Assembly: GCA_016198885.1 (NCBI GenBank)
Contig: JACQHV010000108.1
Coordinates: 1 to 9,138, forward strand
DNA length: 9,138 nt
Reading direction: 5' to 3'
DNA from: Gammaproteobacteria bacterium
GTDB lineage: Bacteria; Pseudomonadota; Gammaproteobacteria; Eutrophobiales; Eutrophobiaceae
The notes beneath the pieces were generated by a model, which searched no databases, was not told the DNA's origin, and saw only the letters and a list, made by a program, of their open reading frames with translations. The position numbers were made by a program, and so were the translations under genes. This document shows, piece by piece, positions 1 through 5,993 of the stretch (its first letter is position 1; each line of letters begins with the position of its first letter).

Positions 1-168
1 GACAGGGACTGTGCGGATCTGGTCAACATGGCCCTTGCAGAACATTTGCTCATTAATGTTACTGCAGGTAATGTCGTGCGTATTTTACCCCCCCTGATTA
101 TCAACGATGAGGAGGCACAGCAGATTGTTGAGACCACAGGCAAAATCATCAAGGCTTTTTTACAATAG
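1..168 (+). CDS. argD: Acetylornithine aminotransferase, C-terminal end (partial)
   Basis: The reading frame is open from base 1 and ends at TAG 166-168, giving the last 55 residues of a protein whose start lies outside the window. The tail contains the stretch LINVTAGNVVRILPPLII, which matches the conserved C-terminal part of ArgD-type class III pyridoxal-phosphate aminotransferases (the N-V-x-R-x-L-P-P-L block), followed by a closing helix ending in IKAFLQ. ArgD makes N-acetylornithine from N-acetylglutamate semialdehyde in cytosolic arginine synthesis. The catalytic lysine lies upstream of the window and cannot be checked. argF starts 9 bases after the stop, so the two are probably co-transcribed; that context strengthens the ArgD call over other aminotransferases of the class. 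Confidence 0.88.
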   Translation, partial: DRDCADLVNMALAEHLLINVTAGNVVRILPPLIINDEEAQQIVETTGKIIKAFLQ

Positions 169-177
169 GAAAGTTTA

Positions 178-1080
178 ATGGGAAAACGGCATTTTCTGTG
201 TCTGACGGATCTGAATTCCAATGAATTGCACGACATCATTGAGCGTGCGATCACAGGTAAACAACGACTGTTAAAAGGTAAAATACAGCAGACCTTAAAG
301 GGCAAGGTACTCGCCATGATCTTTGAAAAATCATCGACGCGAACGCGCGTATCTTTTGAGACTGCAATGGCACATTTGGGAGGACATTCAATTTTTCTGT
401 CCCCTGATGATACCCAGGTGGGACGGGGGGAACCTGTTGAAGATACCGCACGCGTCTTGTCCAGAATGGTGGATTGCATCATGATTCGCACGTATGAACA
501 TGAAAAATTGCAGCGCTTCGCAGATTATTCCGATGTTCCTGTCATTAACGGACTGTCAGATACCTTTCATCCATGCCAGTTATTGGCTGATATGCAGACA
601 TATTATGAACATCGTGGTTCGATTAAGGGTAAAACTGTGGCCTGGTTGGGCGATGGCAATAATATGTGCCACTCATATATTAATGCCGCCAGTCTGTTTG
701 ATTTTAATCTCAGGATCGCAAGTCCTGAATCCTATCGACCCAGGACAGAGATTCTGCAAAGTGCGGGTAATCATATTGAACTCCTTACAGACCCGAAGGC
801 CGCCATTAAAAATGCTGATCTCGTGGTTACAGATGTATGGGCTAGTATGGGTCAGGAAGCGGAATCTGAATTGCGCAAGGCAATTTTCAGGCCCTATCAG
901 GTCAATGCCGGATTGATGGCACTGGCCAAACAAGATGCCCTGTTTATGCATTGTCTTCCGGCACATCGGGGGGATGAGGTTACTGCAGATATCATCGATG
1001 GTCCGCAAAGTGTCGTGTGGGATGAAGCCGGAAATCGATTGCATTCACAAAAGGCCCTGCTGGAATTTTTATTGAAGTGA
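178..1080 (+). CDS. argF: Ornithine carbamoyltransferase (anabolic)
   Basis: This 300-residue protein joins carbamoyl phosphate and ornithine to make citrulline in the cytosol. Visible signatures are the carbamoyl-phosphate motif S-T-R-T-R at residues 53-57, H-P-C-Q at 131-134, the ornithine-binding S-M-G loop at 223-225 and the H-C-L-P-A-H-R-G block at 258-265 with the catalytic cysteine C259. The length fits the short anabolic ArgF group (about 300-310 residues) rather than the longer enterobacterial or catabolic forms. The ATG at 178 has an AGGA ribosome site at 167-170, seven bases upstream, overlapping the argD stop. argD directly upstream supports an arginine biosynthesis operon. The TGA stop is embedded in the first unit of a heptanucleotide repeat tract (the last four bases, GTGA, fit the repeat). 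Confidence 0.97.
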   Translation: MGKRHFLCLTDLNSNELHDIIERAITGKQRLLKGKIQQTLKGKVLAMIFEKSSTRTRVSFETAMAHLGGHSIFLSPDDTQVGRGEPVEDTARVLSRMVDCIMIRTYEHEKLQRFADYSDVPVINGLSDTFHPCQLLADMQTYYEHRGSIKGKTVAWLGDGNNMCHSYINAASLFDFNLRIASPESYRPRTEILQSAGNHIELLTDPKAAIKNADLVVTDVWASMGQEAESELRKAIFRPYQVNAGLMALAKQDALFMHCLPAHRGDEVTADIIDGPQSVVWDEAGNRLHSQKALLEFLLK

Positions 1081-1110
1081 ATAGTGAATAGTGAATGGTG
1101 AATAGTGATT
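1077..1110. repeat. Heptanucleotide tandem repeat, left arm (GTGAATA-type)
   Basis: Units read in register are ATAGTGA (1081-1087), ATAGTGA (1088-1094), ATGGTGA (1095-1101) and ATAGTGA (1102-1108), with a partial unit formed by the argF stop region (GTGA, 1077-1080). The tract is followed by the perfect 10-base palindrome TTAGCGCTAA at 1109-1118. The units are near reverse complements of the right-arm tract at 1134-1189. Unit boundaries are arbitrary; the 7-base period is plain in the sequence. Confidence 0.9.
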
Positions 1111-1133
1111 AGCGCTAAAAAATAGGAGATGCT

Positions 1134-1189
1134 TTTTACCAAACACCAATTACCATTTACCAATCACCAATCACCAATCACCAATCACT
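1134..1189. repeat. Heptanucleotide tandem repeat, right arm (AATCACC-type)
   Basis: Eight consecutive 7-base units are visible: TTTTACC, AAACACC, AATTACC, ATTTACC, AATCACC three times (1162-1182) and AATCACT (1183-1189). The reverse complement of the core unit is GGTGATT, the same family as the left-arm units. Pairing left 1083-1110 with right 1162-1189 gives 23 of 28 matched positions around a 51-base loop. The units become more uniform toward surE, the pattern expected if recent unit duplication happened at that end (inference). The tract ends four bases before the surE ATG, so no Shine-Dalgarno is present there. Confidence 0.9.
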
Positions 1190-1193
1190 GTCC

Positions 1194-1955
1194 ATGCATT
1201 TTTTGCTGAGTAACGACGACGGATATCAAGCCAGAGGACTTGAGTTACTGGCGAAGGCGTTGGCTGTATTTGGTAAGGTCACTGTTGTCGCACCAGATCG
1301 CAATCGCAGTGGTGCAAGCAATTCGCTTACCCTGGATGCGCCATTGTATGCGCAAACCGCCGAGAATGGTTTTATCTATGTCAACGGCACCCCTACCGAT
1401 TGTGTACATCTGGCGATTACCGGATTACTTCAATCTGAACCCGATATGGTCATCAGCGGCATCAATTCCGGTGCAAATCTGGGTGATGATGTATTGTATT
1501 CAGGCACTGTTGCAGCGGCCATGGAGGGACGTTTTCTCGGCTGTCCTGCCATTGCCATTTCCATGATTGGAGCAAATCCGGTTCATTACGATACCGGTAT
1601 ACAGGTAGTATTAAAGATCGTTAAATCTCTTTCTGCATTGTCCAATACCGCTGACGTATTACTTAACGTCAATGTTCCTGATCTGCCATACGATCAAATT
1701 GCCATGTTCGAAGTTACACGACTCGGTCATCGGCATAAATCAGAACCTGCAATACATACACAGGACCCGCATGGACGATCCATCTTTTGGGTCGGGCCGG
1801 TTGGGCCGGAACAGGATGCAGGACCAGGTACGGATTTTCATGCTGTTAAAAACAAAAATGTTTCAATTACACCGTTGCACGTGGATTTAACACGATATAG
1901 TGTACTTGATGAATTAACAGAATGGGTGGAGGGTATTTCCAAAGATGAAACTTGA
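1194..1955 (+). CDS. surE: 5'/3'-nucleotidase SurE
   Basis: This 253-residue protein is a metal-dependent nucleoside monophosphate phosphatase linked to stationary-phase survival, cytosolic in known members. The N-terminus reads LLSNDDG, with metal-binding D8 and D9; the second family block A-P-D-R-N-x-S-G-A-S-N-S starts at residue 33 (S39 is the expected ligand), and S-G-I-N-S-G-A-N at 88-95 carries the expected Asn ligand N91. The Y-S-G-T-V-A-A-A-M-E-G block follows at 102-112. The ATG at 1194 gives the family's usual start a few residues ahead of NDDG, and no other in-frame ATG, GTG or TTG lies between it and the TAA at 1116-1118. There is no ribosome site: the upstream bases are heptad repeat. 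Its 3' end overlaps the longer form of pcm by 11 bases, suggesting coupled translation. Confidence 0.96.
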   Translation: MHFLLSNDDGYQARGLELLAKALAVFGKVTVVAPDRNRSGASNSLTLDAPLYAQTAENGFIYVNGTPTDCVHLAITGLLQSEPDMVISGINSGANLGDDVLYSGTVAAAMEGRFLGCPAIAISMIGANPVHYDTGIQVVLKIVKSLSALSNTADVLLNVNVPDLPYDQIAMFEVTRLGHRHKSEPAIHTQDPHGRSIFWVGPVGPEQDAGPGTDFHAVKNKNVSITPLHVDLTRYSVLDELTEWVEGISKDET

Positions 1956-2604
1956 TCACAAGGGTATCGGTATGACATCACAAAGAACGCGTGATCGTCT
2001 AATACTGAGATTACAACAAATGGGAATACAATCAGACACAGTGCTTGAAGTGATTAGAAATGCACCGCGGCATATTTTTGTTGATGAGGCACTTGCAAGC
2101 CGGGCCTATGAAAATACTGCTTTACCGATCGGGTTCAATCAAACGATTTCACAACCCTATATCGTGGCAAAAATGACAGAGGCGTTGCTGGAAAACGGCG
2201 CTCCTGACAAGGTTCTGGAAGTAGGTACAGGTTGTGGTTATCAGACTGCCATTCTGGCGCAGCTGGTGGGCAAGGTTTACAGCATTGAGCGTATCGATGC
2301 CTTATTGTGCAGGGCGCGTGAACGGCTTTCTACACTCAAATTCCGCAATATCCGTCTCAAACATGGTGATGGCAATCACGGGTGGCCGGAACATGCGCCG
2401 TTTAATGGCATTATTGTCTCAGCAGCACCTGTTGGTGTGCCACAGACGTTATTACAACAACTGGCACAAAATGGGCGTCTGATCATCCCTGTTGGCAAGT
2501 CGGGCCAGCAGAAATTATTAATGATTACACGGATAGATGATGGTTATCAGGAAGAACAACTGGACCTTGTCAGCTTTGTTCCCATGTTGGAAGGTGTTGG
2601 TTAG
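1945..2604 (+). CDS. pcm: Protein-L-isoaspartate O-methyltransferase
   Basis: The enzyme methylates L-isoaspartyl residues in aged proteins using S-adenosylmethionine, starting their repair. From the 1945 start (219 residues), the PCMT substrate-side motif LPIGFNQTISQPY lies at 60-72, SAM motif I V-L-E-V-G-T-G-C-G-Y-Q-T-A at 90-102, and H-G-D-G at 140-143 followed by G-W and A-P-F-N-G-I-I-V. Two starts compete. The ATG at 1945 has GGAGG at 1928-1932, 12 bases away. The ATG at 1972 (210 residues, beginning MTSQRTRDRL, a common N-terminus of gammaproteobacterial Pcm) has AAGGG at 1960-1964, seven bases away. The sequence fits either; the longer form is listed because it overlaps surE in the usual coupled way. 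Neighbours surE, nlpD and rpoS confirm the identity. Confidence 0.96.
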   Translation: MKLDHKGIGMTSQRTRDRLILRLQQMGIQSDTVLEVIRNAPRHIFVDEALASRAYENTALPIGFNQTISQPYIVAKMTEALLENGAPDKVLEVGTGCGYQTAILAQLVGKVYSIERIDALLCRARERLSTLKFRNIRLKHGDGNHGWPEHAPFNGIIVSAAPVGVPQTLLQQLAQNGRLIIPVGKSGQQKLLMITRIDDGYQEEQLDLVSFVPMLEGVG

Positions 2605-2610
2605 CTGGTA

Positions 2611-3462
2611 ATGCAATACTTTGGTAAAGCATTTGCCCACCGGGCCTTACTGCTTTGCATGTTATTGAATGCCTGTACCGGAAATATCCATGCACCGGTA
2701 TCTTCACGTGATGAACCTGCTGATACTCTCCCTGCACCATCACCGCAACAGCAAGAACAGGCCAATGTTGTACAGAATCATGTCGTGCAGCATATTGTTA
2801 CAAGAGGGGATACGCTCTATTCCATTGCGTGGAATTATGGTTTTGATTATCGGGATGTTGCGCAGTGGAATGGCATTACTTCACCCTATGTGATTTATCC
2901 GGGGCAGGTTATACGCTTGCAAAAACCTCTGCAAAGCGAGACCAGGCCATTAACAAGTGAAACTCAACCTCTCACACCCGGTCCAATTGTCATAAAAAAA
3001 CCCACAGAAAAAACAGATGTCACAATTAAAAATGAAACGGCAGTAAAGCAGGAGAAAACTGTACAAAAAAAGTCGGAAATGGAACCAGCATCCGGACCCA
3101 TACGCTGGATATGGCCGACTCAGGGAATGATCATCAAATCAGATACACCCATCTCAAAAAAAGGCATTGATATCGCAGGGCAAATTGGTCAACAGATCAA
3201 TGCTTCCGCACCGGGCGAGGTCGTCTACAGCGGGAGTGGACTTCTGGGTTATGGAAGGCTTATCATCATTAAACATAACGACACGTATTTGAGTGCTTAT
3301 GCGCATAACAGGCAGTTGATGGTAAAAGAAGGTGATCAAGTCAGTGCGGGTCAGCAAATTGCCCAGATGGGACAAACCAACAATGGACGCACTTTATTGC
3401 ATTTTGAAATACGTAAAAACGGCCAACCGGAAAATCCACTCAATTATTTGCCTGAACTATAA
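2611..3462 (+). CDS. nlpD: Murein hydrolase activator NlpD (LysM and degenerate LytM/M23 lipoprotein)
   Basis: This 283-residue outer-membrane lipoprotein candidate has a short signal peptide with lipobox L-N-A-C at 19-22 (C22 lipidated), a LysM peptidoglycan-binding domain at about 60-103 (V-x-R-G-D-T-L-Y-S-I-A to Y-P-G-Q-V-I-R-L), a Pro/Lys/Thr/Glu-rich linker at about 104-160 and a C-terminal M23 (LytM) domain from about 165. The M23 zinc site is incomplete: Lys (K183) stands where active enzymes have the first His before G-I-D, D187 is kept, and L262 replaces the first His of the H-x-H motif (H264 kept). Known NlpD proteins have this degenerate site and act by switching on the amidase AmiC at the division septum, so activation rather than hydrolysis is the likely role. 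It starts 6 bases after pcm with only a weak GGAAGG ribosome site 16 bases upstream, so coupling to pcm is likely. In E. coli the main rpoS promoter lies inside nlpD; I could not identify one here. Confidence 0.94.
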   Translation: MQYFGKAFAHRALLLCMLLNACTGNIHAPVSSRDEPADTLPAPSPQQQEQANVVQNHVVQHIVTRGDTLYSIAWNYGFDYRDVAQWNGITSPYVIYPGQVIRLQKPLQSETRPLTSETQPLTPGPIVIKKPTEKTDVTIKNETAVKQEKTVQKKSEMEPASGPIRWIWPTQGMIIKSDTPISKKGIDIAGQIGQQINASAPGEVVYSGSGLLGYGRLIIIKHNDTYLSAYAHNRQLMVKEGDQVSAGQQIAQMGQTNNGRTLLHFEIRKNGQPENPLNYLPEL

Positions 3463-3488
3463 ATCATCATCAGGTTAATTACCCGAAC

Positions 3489-4517
3489 ATGCCCACTATA
3501 AAATCCCGAGAGACTGATGATTTGAAAAAAAACGATGATCCTGAGTTGATGGAACCAGGAGATATCGATGAACATGGTGAACTGGGTATGACCGACAAGG
3601 AAGATGAAGAAATCAAGGATGATGAAGAATTGGAGATAGATGATAAAAATGAATATTTAGCCGGTACCATTCCACAGGGTGATCTCGACGCAACCCGCAT
3701 TTATTTGAGTGAAATAGGATTCTCCCCGTTGTTGTCAGCAGAAGAGGAGGTCTATTTTGCCCGCAAGGCGCTGAATGGTGTTGAAAATGCACGCAAGCGC
3801 ATGATTGAAAGCAATCTGCGCCTGGTCGTAAAGATCGCCAGACGTTATATGAATCGTGGCCTGGCGCTGTTAGATCTGATTGAAGAGGGCAATCTTGGTC
3901 TAATCCGCGCAGTTGAAAAATTCGATCCGGAAAGAGGATTTCGATTTTCTACTTACGCAACGTGGTGGATAAGGCAAACTATTGAGCGGGCCTTGATGAA
4001 TCAGACACGAACCGTCCGTCTCCCTATACATGTGGTCAAGGAAATTAATATCTATTTACGGGCAGCCCGTAAACTCGCACAGTCACTGGACCGTGAACCT
4101 AACCCGGAGGATGTGGCACAATTGCTGGACAGGCCACTCGAAGAGGTAAAACGCATGCTTGGCCTCAATGAACGGGTGGCTTCAGTTGATGTGCCGACAG
4201 GCCACGATACGGATAAATCATTGCTTGATACCATCCCGGATGAACAGAATACAGATCCTTCCCTGTTATTGCAGAACACCGATGTTCAGAAGCATATTGA
4301 TACCTGGTTATCACAATTAAGTGATAAACAATGTGCTGTTGTGGAACGCCGTTTTGGACTGCATGGACGCGAGGTAGCCACGCTGGAAGAGATTGGCAAT
4401 GAGCTTGGTGTAACAAGGGAAAGGGTGAGGCAAATTCAGATCGAAGCTATTAAGCGATTGAGGCAGATACTCGATCGCGAGGGATTTTCCCTTGATACAT
4501 TATTTATGGAGCAATGA
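3489..4517 (+). CDS. rpoS: RNA polymerase sigma factor RpoS (sigma-38)
   Basis: This 342-residue sigma-70 family protein directs RNA polymerase to stationary-phase and general stress promoters. Region 1.2 begins at D-A-T-R-I-Y-L-S-E-I-G at 67-77, a block typical of RpoS rather than RpoD. Region 2 is highly conserved (M-I-E-S-N-L-R-L-V-V-K-I-A-R-R-Y from 105, D-L-I-E-E-G-N-L-G-L-I-R-A-V-E-K-F-D-P from 129, T-Y-A-T-W-W-I-R-Q-T-I from 155), and the C-terminal helix-turn-helix of region 4.2 reads L-E-E-I-G-N-E-L-G-V-T-R-E-R-V-R-Q-I-Q. The first 55 residues are strikingly acidic (24 Asp/Glu), more so than E. coli RpoS as I recall it. The ATG at 3489 is 26 bases after nlpD; the nearest ribosome-site-like AGG is about 14 bases upstream, so initiation looks weak or controlled, as for RpoS elsewhere. 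No terminator is visible before the convergent neighbour. Confidence 0.97.
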   Translation: MPTIKSRETDDLKKNDDPELMEPGDIDEHGELGMTDKEDEEIKDDEELEIDDKNEYLAGTIPQGDLDATRIYLSEIGFSPLLSAEEEVYFARKALNGVENARKRMIESNLRLVVKIARRYMNRGLALLDLIEEGNLGLIRAVEKFDPERGFRFSTYATWWIRQTIERALMNQTRTVRLPIHVVKEINIYLRAARKLAQSLDREPNPEDVAQLLDRPLEEVKRMLGLNERVASVDVPTGHDTDKSLLDTIPDEQNTDPSLLLQNTDVQKHIDTWLSQLSDKQCAVVERRFGLHGREVATLEEIGNELGVTRERVRQIQIEAIKRLRQILDREGFSLDTLFMEQ

Positions 4518-4527
4518 GACCCGCCAT

Positions 4528-4908
4528 TCAGTCTTCGATCACAATCAGTCCTGCTGCAACCTCGCGCCCTTCACCTATGAGCAGGTTATAACAGCGGCAG
4601 GCGGCACCCGTATCCATTACCTCAACTCCAATATTTAAATTTCCAATCAGGGAAACAAGCTCAGGAGGAAGGAAACAGATTTTATTTCCGGTACCAATAA
4701 TAATAATCTCGGGTGCCAAAGCAGTGATCTGTTCAATATGTTGCGTTGCAAGATCAGTAAATCTCTGCGGTGGCCAATCAGGAATTAATTGAGCAGGTGT
4801 GATAATCAAGCTCGATGAATATTTTATCCCGTTAATGGAAATCAGCCCCTTTTTATAGGAATCAATGCGGTATTTACCGTCCGGAAAACTATCAAGCTCT
4901 ATTTTCAC
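4528..4908 (-). CDS. Mth938-like (DUF498) domain protein
   Basis: This 126-residue protein covers one Mth938-like (DUF498) domain end to end: the I-I-I-I-G-T-G strand-turn at 68-74, P-P-E-L near 81-84 and the diagnostic E-V-M-D-T-G-A-A-C-R-x-Y-N block at 96-108, then E-G-R-E-V-A-A-G-L at 113-121. The family includes the mitochondrial complex I assembly factor NDUFAF3; the function of bacterial members is not established and none is assigned. The start is GTG at 4906-4908 on the minus strand, fixed by an in-frame TAA nine bases upstream; no clear ribosome site precedes it. The gene converges with rpoS (10-base gap) and is divergent from adk. Confidence 0.85.
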   Translation of the reverse strand: MKIELDSFPDGKYRIDSYKKGLISINGIKYSSSLIITPAQLIPDWPPQRFTDLATQHIEQITALAPEIIIIGTGNKICFLPPELVSLIGNLNIGVEVMDTGAACRCYNLLIGEGREVAAGLIVIED

Positions 4909-4926
4909 GATGATTTATGTTATTTA

Positions 4927-4938
4927 ACTGTGCACAGT
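4927..4938. promoter_or_regulatory. 12-base perfect palindrome in the divergent adk / DUF498 spacer
   Basis: ACTGTGCACAGT is its own reverse complement and sits in the 70-base gap between the divergent DUF498 gene and adk. A symmetric site in a divergent promoter region could be an operator, but no known consensus fits: a LexA box would need a wider CTGT-N8-ACAG spacing. One 12-base palindrome can also occur by chance. Confidence 0.25.
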
Positions 4939-4966
4939 ATGTATTTTAACGGGTTATGACGTCTTG

Positions 4967-4972
4967 AAGGAG
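4967..4972 (+). promoter_or_regulatory. Ribosome binding site of adk
   Basis: AAGGAG is a near-ideal Shine-Dalgarno with a six-base gap to the TTG at 4979. It decides the adk start, because the alternative in-frame TTG at 4964 would place this motif inside the coding region and has nothing comparable upstream. Confidence 0.85.
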
Positions 4973-4978
4973 AATAAA

Positions 4979-5635
4979 TTGAAAATCATTTTATTGGGCC
5001 CCCCTGGGGCAGGAAAAGGAACACAGGCAAATATCATTAAACGTAGTTTTGCCATTCCTCAAATATCAACAGGTGACATGCTGCGCGCTGCGGTTGCTTC
5101 AGGTAAACCGCTTGGTATCAAGGCAAAAAAGATCATGGATGCAGGAGAACTGGTCTCTGATGAATTGATTTTACAGTTGGTGAAGGAACGGATTACCGAG
5201 GATGATTGCAAGGCAGGTTATCTGTTTGACGGATTTCCCAGGACCATAGCTCAGGCTGAAGGAATGCGATCGTCTGGCATTGATATCGATTTTGTTGTTG
5301 AATTACAACTGGATGATGAAGAGATTATCAAGCGCATGAGCGGACGGCGCGTGCATCCCGGTTCCGGGCGCACCTATCATGTGATTTTTAATCCACCGAA
5401 GGTTGAAAATCTCGACGATGAAACCGGTGAAACGCTTATCCAGCGTAACGATGACAGGGAGGAGACGGTCAGAAAGCGTCTTGAGGTTTACCAAGGCCAG
5501 ACTGCACCGTTAATTGAATATTACTCACGACTCGCAGAGGGTGGATCTATTGGATATATACGCATTAATGCCATGGGTGATGTAAAAAAAATAAGTGAAC
5601 AGATTTTGGAGCAGTTAAATGCCAATCGCGCATGA
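4979..5635 (+). CDS. adk: Adenylate kinase
   Basis: This 218-residue cytosolic enzyme interconverts ATP and AMP with two ADP. With the TTG start at 4979 the protein begins MKIILLGPPGAGKGTQ, collinear with E. coli Adk: P-loop G-P-P-G-A-G-K-G at 7-14, AMP-site T-G-D at 31-33 and R36, family signature D-G-F-P-R-T at 84-89 with R88, and the lid opening G-R-R-V-H at 122-126 with R123. The lid has no four-cysteine zinc site (H-P-G-S-G-R-T-Y-H instead), so it is the zinc-free long form usual in Gram-negatives. The open frame extends upstream to another TTG at 4964, adding five residues, but the Shine-Dalgarno position argues against it. Convergent gene pairs isolate it from rpoS, so it needs its own promoter, which I could not define with confidence. 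Confidence 0.96.
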   Translation: MKIILLGPPGAGKGTQANIIKRSFAIPQISTGDMLRAAVASGKPLGIKAKKIMDAGELVSDELILQLVKERITEDDCKAGYLFDGFPRTIAQAEGMRSSGIDIDFVVELQLDDEEIIKRMSGRRVHPGSGRTYHVIFNPPKVENLDDETGETLIQRNDDREETVRKRLEVYQGQTAPLIEYYSRLAEGGSIGYIRINAMGDVKKISEQILEQLNANRA

Positions 5636-5756
5636 AATCATGCTGATGACATTATGTAATGTATGATCAAGACGGCACATGTGATGTTATAAAAAGCATC
5701 GAAATTTTTCTTTCTGTTTTTTTATGTGAGTGAATTGGTAAATTATTAAAAAAAAT

Positions 5757-5785
5757 ATAGCAAAAATAAAAAACACTACTATAAT
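5757..5785 (+). promoter_or_regulatory. Promoter of the lysine-rich small gene
   Basis: A perfect -10 hexamer TATAAT lies at 5780-5785 in AT-rich DNA. At a 17-base spacing the -35 position (5757-5762, ATAGCA) matches TTGACA at only 3 of 6 bases. A strong -10 with poor -35 and a C immediately before the -10 (5779) is compatible with sigma-S use as well as sigma-70; that is inference only. Transcription would start near 5792, leaving a leader of about 70 bases before the ATG at 5862. Confidence 0.55.
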
Positions 5786-5846
5786 AGTCTGCGAGTCCGT
5801 AAATTGTGTTGTACATGTAGTGTTGTTTAAATCCATTTTAGGTTCT

Positions 5847-5853
5847 AGGGGAG
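5847..5853 (+). promoter_or_regulatory. Strong ribosome binding site
   Basis: AGGGGAG sits eight bases before the ATG at 5862. It is among the strongest ribosome sites in the window and is good evidence that the short lysine-rich frame is translated. Confidence 0.8.
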
Positions 5854-5861
5854 TCTAAATC

Positions 5862-5993
5862 ATGGCAAAAAAGACTGCAAAGAGACGTACATCCAAGAAG
5901 GCTGTAAAACGGAAACCAGCCAAGAAGAAGACCGCAAAGAAAAAGGCCAAAAAGAAGGTAAAGAGAAAAGCAAAAAAACGTAGTAAAAGATAA
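5862..5993 (+). CDS. Small lysine-rich histone H1-like protein
   Basis: The 43-residue product begins MAKKTAKRRT and has 27 Lys/Arg residues (63%) with Ala, Thr, Val, Ser and Pro and no acidic residue. This composition, with A-K-K-K and T-A-K-K-K repeats, resembles the C-terminal arm of histone H1 and bacterial H1-like proteins (the Chlamydia HC1/HC2 and Pseudomonas AlgP type), so DNA or RNA binding by charge is likely; no folded domain is visible. A strong ribosome site, an upstream TATAAT and a downstream terminator make it a real transcription unit. It is shorter than most relatives, and a basic open frame continues directly in the +1 frame (to 6120), so the stop at 5991-5993 may not mark the true end. 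The 7-A run at 5972-5978 is a candidate site for an indel or slippage. Confidence 0.75.
   Translation: MAKKTAKRRTSKKAVKRKPAKKKTAKKKAKKKVKRKAKKRSKR

Noticed and set aside
673..1163. Minus-strand frames opposite argF and the repeat region.
   Set aside because: They are antisense shadows of a clearly identified gene, with no family resemblance or ribosome sites.
1077..1189. CRISPR array or attachment site in the repeat region.
   Set aside because: Units are 7 bases, contiguous and without spacers, and no cas or integrase gene is present.
1129..1209. A 26-codon leader frame (ATG 1129, TGA 1207) overlapping the surE start, preceded by AGGAG.
   Set aside because: AGGAG touches the ATG with no spacer, which is too close for normal initiation, and most of the frame is rotating 7-base repeat. 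Coupling to surE is possible but not supported.
4165..4416. Minus-strand frame inside rpoS.
   Set aside because: Shadow frame over the conserved sigma regions; no recognisable protein features.
5649..5715. Terminator for adk: small inverted repeats (ACATTA/TAATGT at 5649-5662) and T-rich tracts after 5700.
   Set aside because: Stems are only 5-6 base pairs, AT-rich and not directly joined to a T run, so no terminator is called; the stretch is otherwise AT-rich with no gene seen.
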